NCBI GenBank assembly: GCA_949361645.1
Contig: OX442421.1
Span: 703,001-767,000, forward strand
Length of the DNA stretch: 64,000 bases
Direction of reading: 5' to 3'
DNA from: Spongilla lacustris
Lineage: Eukaryota; Porifera; Demospongiae; Spongillida; Spongillidae
The position numbers and the translations under genes are program-made. The notes beneath the pieces are model-generated. The model was not told where the DNA came from, did not search any database, and saw only the letters and a program-made list of their open reading frames with translations. Below, piece after piece: positions 58,190 through 64,000 of this stretch; position 1 is the first letter of the stretch, and the number at the start of each line of letters is the position of its first letter.

Positions 58190-59263
58190 CTAAAAGTAGT
58201 TTTCTATATGTAGTCCTAAAACTTCAACAATCTTTTGTGCTCTTTTAGTTACACATTTAGTAGCATTTTTAACCATTTGGTTCGGTGTATCACTGATGGC
58301 ATCTGATATGGCTTGTTTGAGGTCTGGGATAGTTTTGGGGCTCTGTGCGTACACAATTCCTTTCAGGTAACCCCAAAGCCAAGAATCCAAATGTGTCAAA
58401 TCCGGACTTCTTGCAGGCCATGGAATTGGCCCTCCACGGCCCATCCATCTGTCCTCGAAGGTGTTGTTTAGCCATTCTGTGACTTCATGAAAATAGTGAG
58501 ATGGTGCTCCATCTTGTTGAAATATTATTTCCTCAATTTTGTCCTCATCAAGAGATGATTGGAGATATGGTCAAAGTCGTTTTAACATTCCTAAATATGA
58601 CTTTCCTGTCACTGTGCCCTGTTCAAAAAAGTATGGTCCTATGATTTCATCATTAAGGAGTCCACACCAGACCATGATGCCTTCCTTTTTATATGCCCTG
58701 TCAACTGTTTTTTGAGGATTGGTTTTGGCCCATATGATTGCATTATGGATGTTTACTTTACCATTTAATTTAAATATTGCCTCATCCATCCACAAAATAT
58801 TCTCCTCATATTCATTGTTGTACTCGACCTTCTCCAACCATTCCTCTGCCCATTCCACTCTTTTCTCGTGGTCTCCTTCTTTCAGTTCCTGAACCATTCT
58901 GCTCCTGTAAGCTTTCATCTTCAAGTCTTTTCTGACAATTGTTCGTACTGTGCTATATGGTATATCTGTGGCACATGATATTTGCCTCAATGATAACTCA
59001 GGGTCATAATTGATTTTCCTATCTATAGCCTGTATGTTGACTGGACTTCTTCCACTTCTCGACCTCCCTGAATGCTTACGATCATCTGTGCCACCAGTGT
59101 CATAGAATCATTTCACTGTCCTTAGCACAGTGGATGGGCTTAGAGCGCCATGTCCAGGATACTTCACCTTGAACTGTCTAACTGTTTCACTTGCATTTCT
59201 CGTTTCTGCATAAAGCATCACAATAGTCACTCTCTGATCCTTTGTAAGCTTTGCTCCAGACAT
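58190..59263 (-). pseudogene. Tc1/mariner-superfamily (IS630-like) transposase, DD41D, two in-frame stops
   Basis: One continuous frame of 357 codons runs from MSGAKLTKDQRVTIVMLYAE (HTH) through ISCATDIPYSTVRTI (second HTH), ILWMDEAIFKLNGKVN (first catalytic Asp), GIMVWCGLL, FQQDGAPSHYF (second Asp) and ARSPDLTHLDSWLWGYLKG (third Asp). There are 41 residues between the second and third Asp, as in the DD41D group that includes rosa. The length is normal for the superfamily. Two TGA codons interrupt the frame, at 59108-59110 and at 58571-58573, and both could be CGA-to-TGA decay. No frameshift is present, so the copy is young. TIRs were not found nearby. Confidence 0.9.
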
Positions 59264-60122
59264 GCTGTACAAAATGATTTCAGTATGTAGTTTTTTTTCC
59301 TGCAGTGCTTTTATAGTGCAGTGGAGCAATTCTATTGGTTCCCGCCTATCACAGTGCTGGAGTGTTTTTATTGGTTCCCGCCAAAATGCACTACAGCTAA
59401 TTGATCCTTATTTCCTGTACTTTCTCACAGGCACGTGATATTGAGGTTTATTGCTTTTCAGTCCTACATCAAAATGTATTCAATCTGATGGAGGATATTA
59501 ACATAGGTACCATATTATCTTATATGTTATCTGTATTAGTGTCAATGTATTATTATATTGTGTGTGTTTGCATATGTACATGTAAATATGTGAGACTGTG
59601 ATTTTAAAATTCAGTCTATTTTTAACAGTATCTTTTTTATTTGTGTAATTGTGAGAACATGGTTAGGTTTAACTGCACACACACTTGTGTGGTCACGTGC
59701 ATGGGGGCATAGAATAACTCACCAGACCTAAATGTAGTTTCTTACCATAGGGAGATGGGAGACAGGGAGATAAAGTTGTAGAAAGGTGACAGATAGATGT
59801 ATGGTGAGGATGGGATAGGAGTGTGAACGAATGAAGTTGCTGGCTGTTACATGTATCCTTTGGGAGTGCATGTGTGTGGTGTAGAAGAGCCTTTTTCTTG
59901 GGAGTATCTGACCTTATGAACTGTATCACATGTACCTGCAGGCCAATAGGAGCATGAGAAAGCAAACAGAATGTTATGTTTCTGTATTCCTTTGATGTCT
60001 AGTAGTGCAGTAAGAGGAGGGGCTTAAAACACCTCCCCATGACCTCTATGAATAATTTGCATTGATTATGACACCTGCAACCTCCCACAATCCTCCTACC
60101 CATCCTATCTCACACATATTCA
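59264..60122. other. No gene recognised
   Basis: A 'ttctattggttcccgcc' / 'tttattggttcccgcc' direct pair lies at about 59330-59385, just upstream of the transposase. Otherwise featureless. Confidence 0.4.
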
Positions 60123-60955
60123 TACACTAGCTGGGCACCAGTACATCACCTGGGCACCAGTATATCAGCTGGTCTGGGCACCAGTACACTAGCTGGGCAC
60201 CAGTACATTAGCTGGGCACCAGTACATCACCTGGGCACCAGTACATCAGCTGGGCACCAGTACATCAGCTGGGCACCAGTACATCAGCTGGGTACCAGTA
60301 CATCACCTGGGCACCAGTACATCAGCTGGGCACCAGTACACTAGCTGGGCACCAGTACATCAGCTGGGTACCAGTACATCACCTGGGCACCAGTACATCA
60401 GCTGGGCACCAGTACATCAGCTGGGCACCAGTACATCAGCTGGGCACCAGTACATCAGCTGGGCACCAGTACATCAGCTGGGTACCAGTACATCACCTGG
60501 GCATCAGTACATCAGCTGGGCACCAGTACACTAGCTGGGCACCAGTACATCAGCTGGGTACCAGTACATCACCTGGGCACCAGTACATCAGCTGGGCACC
60601 AGTACATCAGCTGGGCACCAGTACATCAGCTGGGCACCAATACATCAGCTGGACACCAGTACATCACCTGGGCACCAGTACATTACCTGGGCACAGTACA
60701 CTAGCTGGGCACCAGTACATCAGCTGGGTACCAGTACATTACCTGGGCACAGTACATTAGCTGGGCACCAGTACATTAGCTGGGCACCAGTACATCAGCT
60801 GGGCACCAGTATATCAGAGCTGGTCTGGGCACCAGTACATCAGCTGGGCACCAGTACATCAGCTGGGCACCAGTACATCAGCTGGGCACCAGTATATCAG
60901 CTGGTCTGGGCACCAGTACATCAGCTGGTCTGGGTACCAGTTGGTCTGTTGAAGC
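60123..60955 (+). repeat. 19-bp minisatellite, left array
   Basis: About 43 copies of a 19-bp unit containing CAGCTGGGCACCAGTACAT, with variants (ctagctggg, cacctgggc, ggtaccagt) that themselves recur in blocks, suggesting higher-order duplication. The inverse array is at 63570-63945. Confidence 0.97.
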
Positions 60956-61550
60956 CAGAGCCTTTTTCAAGCTGTGGAGACAAGCAGGCCATTGAGCAGA
61001 GGTCAGCAAAGCAATCATCACCACCTGTAAAGGCATTATAAAGAAGGGTGCAAGAACAGACTTCCAGGTATGATTGGCAGTCCCTTGCAGACACCTTTCC
61101 AGTAGCACGTGCACCTCCATTGGTTTCAGCAAAATCTTTAACTACGGAGGGTTTAGCCCTCAACCAGGCATAAAATTAGCATTCTCAATGCAGGGCAGAT
61201 ATGGCCAACACATCCTTGCCTTGGTGCAAACTGAGCTGTTCTGTATTAAAGATAATGAAGCGTCTCCAATTTACTATTGCATTTGAAATGATATGTCGGC
61301 AGCAAATGATCAATCATGAATAGAGACTGATGTGTTAGACTTACACCACAAGTATTTCAATTGCACTTGCTTTGTAGCTGGTTTTATATGCTCAAGGGCG
61401 GCACATTCTTCAAGCTGGGGTGGAGTGGGGGGGGGGGGGGGGGGGCAATGGAGAACATCTTCATCAAAAAAGAGAGAACTGTTGCAATGAAAGATTGCAT
61501 TAATAAAGTGGTAACCACAATGACAGTATGCTAAAATCCCACCTTGCTCT
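60956..61550. repeat. Left arm of a large inverted repeat
   Basis: The sequence recurs inverted at about 62915-63575, including 'gagcctttttc' / 'gaaaaaggctc', 'gcacgtgcacctccattggt' and 'tgttgcaatgaaagattgca'. On the minus strand it can be read as RAKPSVVKDFAETNGGARAT then YLEVCSCTLLYNAFTGGDDC, coding-like but with stops upstream. A G19 run sits at 61427-61445 where the other arm has interrupted C runs. Confidence 0.85.
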
Positions 61551-62224
61551 ACTGTGATTTTTCAGTTAAAAGCAGTTAGCTTGTTCCATATTTTTTTAGT
61601 GTCATGCTCAATGCTGAATTGCTAAGTAGAAAGGTCACCACTGCCCATCCACCGATCAATGGATCATGCATCCAACAATTATAACATGCTCATACCCAGT
61701 TGTCAAAACTTGTAGGAGTAAAATTAACCATCATTACCAATTTCATGCCAACAAGTCAGGGAAGTTCTAATTGTATGCTTCCCACTGATCCCTAATTTTG
61801 CATTTAGAATTTATTTACACCACAATTTTGCCTGTACATCTCCAAGCAGAACGTGTTATACATGTACATAGTAACTAAGCTTATGCATGGTTGTGATTCA
61901 GCTAATGAAAAAATGAATGAAACTTAATTCCTAGTTAAGTTACTGACTCAAAGATGTTCACAATACTTGAACTAAAGAAATGTAGCAGTGATTTCTATGC
62001 ATGTACATGTTCATGCATCACTGAGCTAAAAGTATCTGCTGTTTGTTAATACTAACAGACGACACTGAACCCCAACCTGACTTCAAGTTGAATTTGGCTG
62101 TGCCATTAAGTATTTGCTGCAGGTATATAAGCTTGTGCATGACTTTTGCACATGAATTTCAGCTTTGAAGCTTTTGGAATTTTTTTGTACTCAAAATACG
62201 TATCCCCAAAATGTCAGACTGAGG
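61551..62224. other. Spacer of the inverted repeat, no feature recognised
   Basis: AT-rich sequence without supported exons. It separates the left arm from a partial third copy. Confidence 0.4.
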
Positions 62225-62400
62225 TATAAATCAAGTACTGGTGCCCAGTTGATGTACTGGTGCCCAGCTGATGTACTGGTGCATGACAGCAAGGTGGAAT
62301 TTTAGCATACTGTCATTGTGGTTACCACTTTATTAATGTGATCTTTCATTGCAACAGTTCTCTCTTTTGGATGAAGATGTTCTCCATTTGTTGGTGCTAG
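62225..62400. repeat. Partial third copy of the inverted-repeat unit
   Basis: Three 19-bp minisatellite units (tgatgtactggtgcccag) are joined to 'agcatactgtcattgtggtt', in the same orientation as the right arm at 62915 but lacking the middle section. Confidence 0.8.
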
Positions 62401-62454
62401 TTTGGATGTCTGATCCAATTGTATGTATCATACAATCTCTTTGTATACTTGTAG

Positions 62455-62480
62455 GCATGTGTGTGTGTGTGTGTGTGTAT
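62455..62480 (+). repeat. (TG)n microsatellite
   Basis: (GT)n tract. A second, longer (TG)n lies at 62686-62734 within a diverged direct duplication of this area (both follow 'tgatccaattgtatgtatca'). Confidence 0.85.
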
Positions 62481-62692
62481 GTGTGCTTAATTTGTGACTG
62501 CAAGTGTGTGAGACTGTGTACATGTACAATTGTTAGTGTCATAGGAATATTTATTTGTTAGGTGTTGCTATTTTGGTAATCTTATGGTTAGTTTGGACCT
62601 CCCAGTTATCAAAATCTCTTTGTTGGTAATCTGTTAGTTTAGACCTCTGATCCAATTGTATGTATCATACAATCTTGTAAGCATGTGTGTGT

Positions 62693-62738
<46 letters not shown>

Positions 62739-62914
62739 TGACTGCAACCTGTGTATGATTATGTGCAAATGTTGATGTCATGTGAATTTTTATTTGTTAT
62801 GTGTGCTATTTGGTAATATGATGGCAAGTTTGGATCTCCCAGTTAATACAATCTCTGTATGTGACCTCTGATCCAAATATCCAATCTATTTGCAGTCTAT
62901 GCGTATGGGATGAT

Positions 62915-63575
62915 TAGCATACTGTCATTGTGGTTACCACTTTATTGATGCAATCTTTCATTGCAACAGTTCTCTCTTTTTTGATGAAGATGTTCTCCAT
63001 TGCCCCCCTCCCCCCTCCCCTCCGACTTGAAGAATGTGCAGACCTTGAGCATACAAAACCAGCTACAAAGCAAGTGCAATTGAAATAATTGAGGTGTATG
63101 GCTAGCACATCAGTCTCTATTCATTTGCTGCCGACATATCATTTCAAATGCAATAGCAATATACGTGTTCATTGTAGTTGCACCCTCTGATACCATCTGA
63201 GCCTATATCGGCTTCCCCTAATTGGCAACGTGTCTCTTTAGCCTACATTGGAGACGCTTCATTATCTTTAATACAGAACAGCTCAGTTTGCACCAAGGCA
63301 AGGATGTGTTGGCCATATCTGCCCTGCATTGAGAATGCTAATTTTATGCCTGGTTGAGGGCTAAACCCTCCGTAGTTAAAGATTTTACTGAAACCAATGG
63401 AGGTGCACGTGCTACTGGAAAGGTGTCTGCAAGGGACTGCCAATCATACCTGGAAGTGTGTTCTTGCACCCTTCTTTATAATGCCATTACAGGTGGTGAT
63501 GATTGCTTTGCTGACCTCTGCTCAATGGCCTGCTTGTCTCCACAGCTGAAAAAGGCTCTGGCTTCAACAGACCAA
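62915..63575. repeat. Right arm of the large inverted repeat
   Basis: Inverse of 60956-61550. On the plus strand it encodes the same open stretch (RAKPSVVKDFTETNGGARAT, LYNAITGGDDCFADL) as the left arm, with Ala-to-Thr and Phe-to-Ile differences. Extra sequence at 63060-63240 partly matches 61290-61380. Confidence 0.85.
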
Positions 63576-63945
63576 CTGATGTACTGGTGCCCAGACCTGC
63601 TGATATACTGGTGCCCAGCTGATGTACTGGTGCCCAGCTGATGTACTGGTGCCCAGCTGATGTACTGGTGCCCAGCTGATGTACTGGTGCCCAGCTGATG
63701 TACTGGTGCCCAGCTGATGTACTGGTGCCCAGCTGATGTACTGGTGCCCAGCTGATGTACTGGTGCCCAGCTGATGTACTGGTGCCCAGCTGATGTACTG
63801 GTGCTCAGGTGATGTACTGGTACCCAGCTGATGTACTGGTGCCCAGCTAATGTATTGGTGCCCAGCTGATGTACTGGTGCTCAGGTGATGTACTGGTACC
63901 CAGCTGATGTACTGGTGCCCAGCTGATGTACTGGTGCCCAGCTAA
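63570..63945 (+). repeat. 19-bp minisatellite, right array (inverse orientation)
   Basis: About 20 copies of the reverse complement of the 60123-60955 unit (tgatgtactggtgcccagc), ending shortly before the window edge. Confidence 0.97.
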
Positions 63946-64000
63946 TGTCTGTCCTGTCCTGCAGTATTTCACCTGGAAGTAATTCATCCGAACATCATTT

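Noticed and set aside
60123..63945. CRISPR-like array of short direct repeats
   Set aside because: The 19-bp units are contiguous without unique spacers, in eukaryotic sequence, so this is a minisatellite.

Overview
The window reads as nuclear DNA of a basal metazoan, most likely a demosponge. Introns are very short (about 40-80 bp, GT-AG, one GC-AG). Genes are small and close together, often on opposite strands. Recognisable exons encode EGF, laminin-G, SRCR, Death, immunoglobulin and RING domains. The species assignment is inference from this style; no marker gene fixes it. There is no bacterial, phage or CRISPR signal.

Layout. 1-5.3 kb: the 3' end of an EGF/laminin-G gene (+) converges on a complete TRMU gene (mitochondrial tRNA 2-thiouridylase, -). 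A GST-like first exon (+), a long (CA)n tract and two Ser/Thr-rich or unrecognised exon groups follow. 5.5-6.4 kb: a 22-bp minisatellite and diverged repeats. 7.0-10.4 kb: the most notable locus, an 11-exon RAG1-like gene. It has the RAG1-type N-terminal zinc region and RING, then a core in which D600, D708, E962 and the zinc-binding C2/H2 residues of vertebrate RAG1 all have counterparts. It carries three single-base frameshifts. A two-exon acidic/coiled-coil gene faces it tail to tail. 13-23 kb: small exons with SRCR, Death, Ig and TRIM-type RING signatures, mixed with decayed pogo/Tigger and Ty3/gypsy fragments and MITEs.

24-42 kb is mainly mobile DNA: ORF fragments with a CCHC-like knuckle and an integrase-like tail, four foldback elements, and an 8.6-kb giant foldback (31.1-39.7 kb) with arms of about 4.7 and 3.9 kb. 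A Mutator-like transposase remnant lies beyond it. 42-51 kb is gene-poor, with one unrecognised multi-exon minus-strand gene near 44 kb. 51.8-57.2 kb is a satellite array of about 180-bp monomers in two alternating types. 58.2-59.3 kb is a Tc1/mariner-superfamily transposase (DD41D spacing) with two in-frame TGA stops. 60.1-64 kb is an inverted repeat whose outer arms are 19-bp minisatellites.

Only the EGF/LamG gene, TRMU, the RAG1-like gene and the mobile-element ORFs are recognised with confidence. Many conserved exons contain one-base frameshifts. Either much of the region is decaying, or the assembly has uncorrected indels. All exon limits were set by eye from splice motifs, reading-frame continuity and remembered family motifs.
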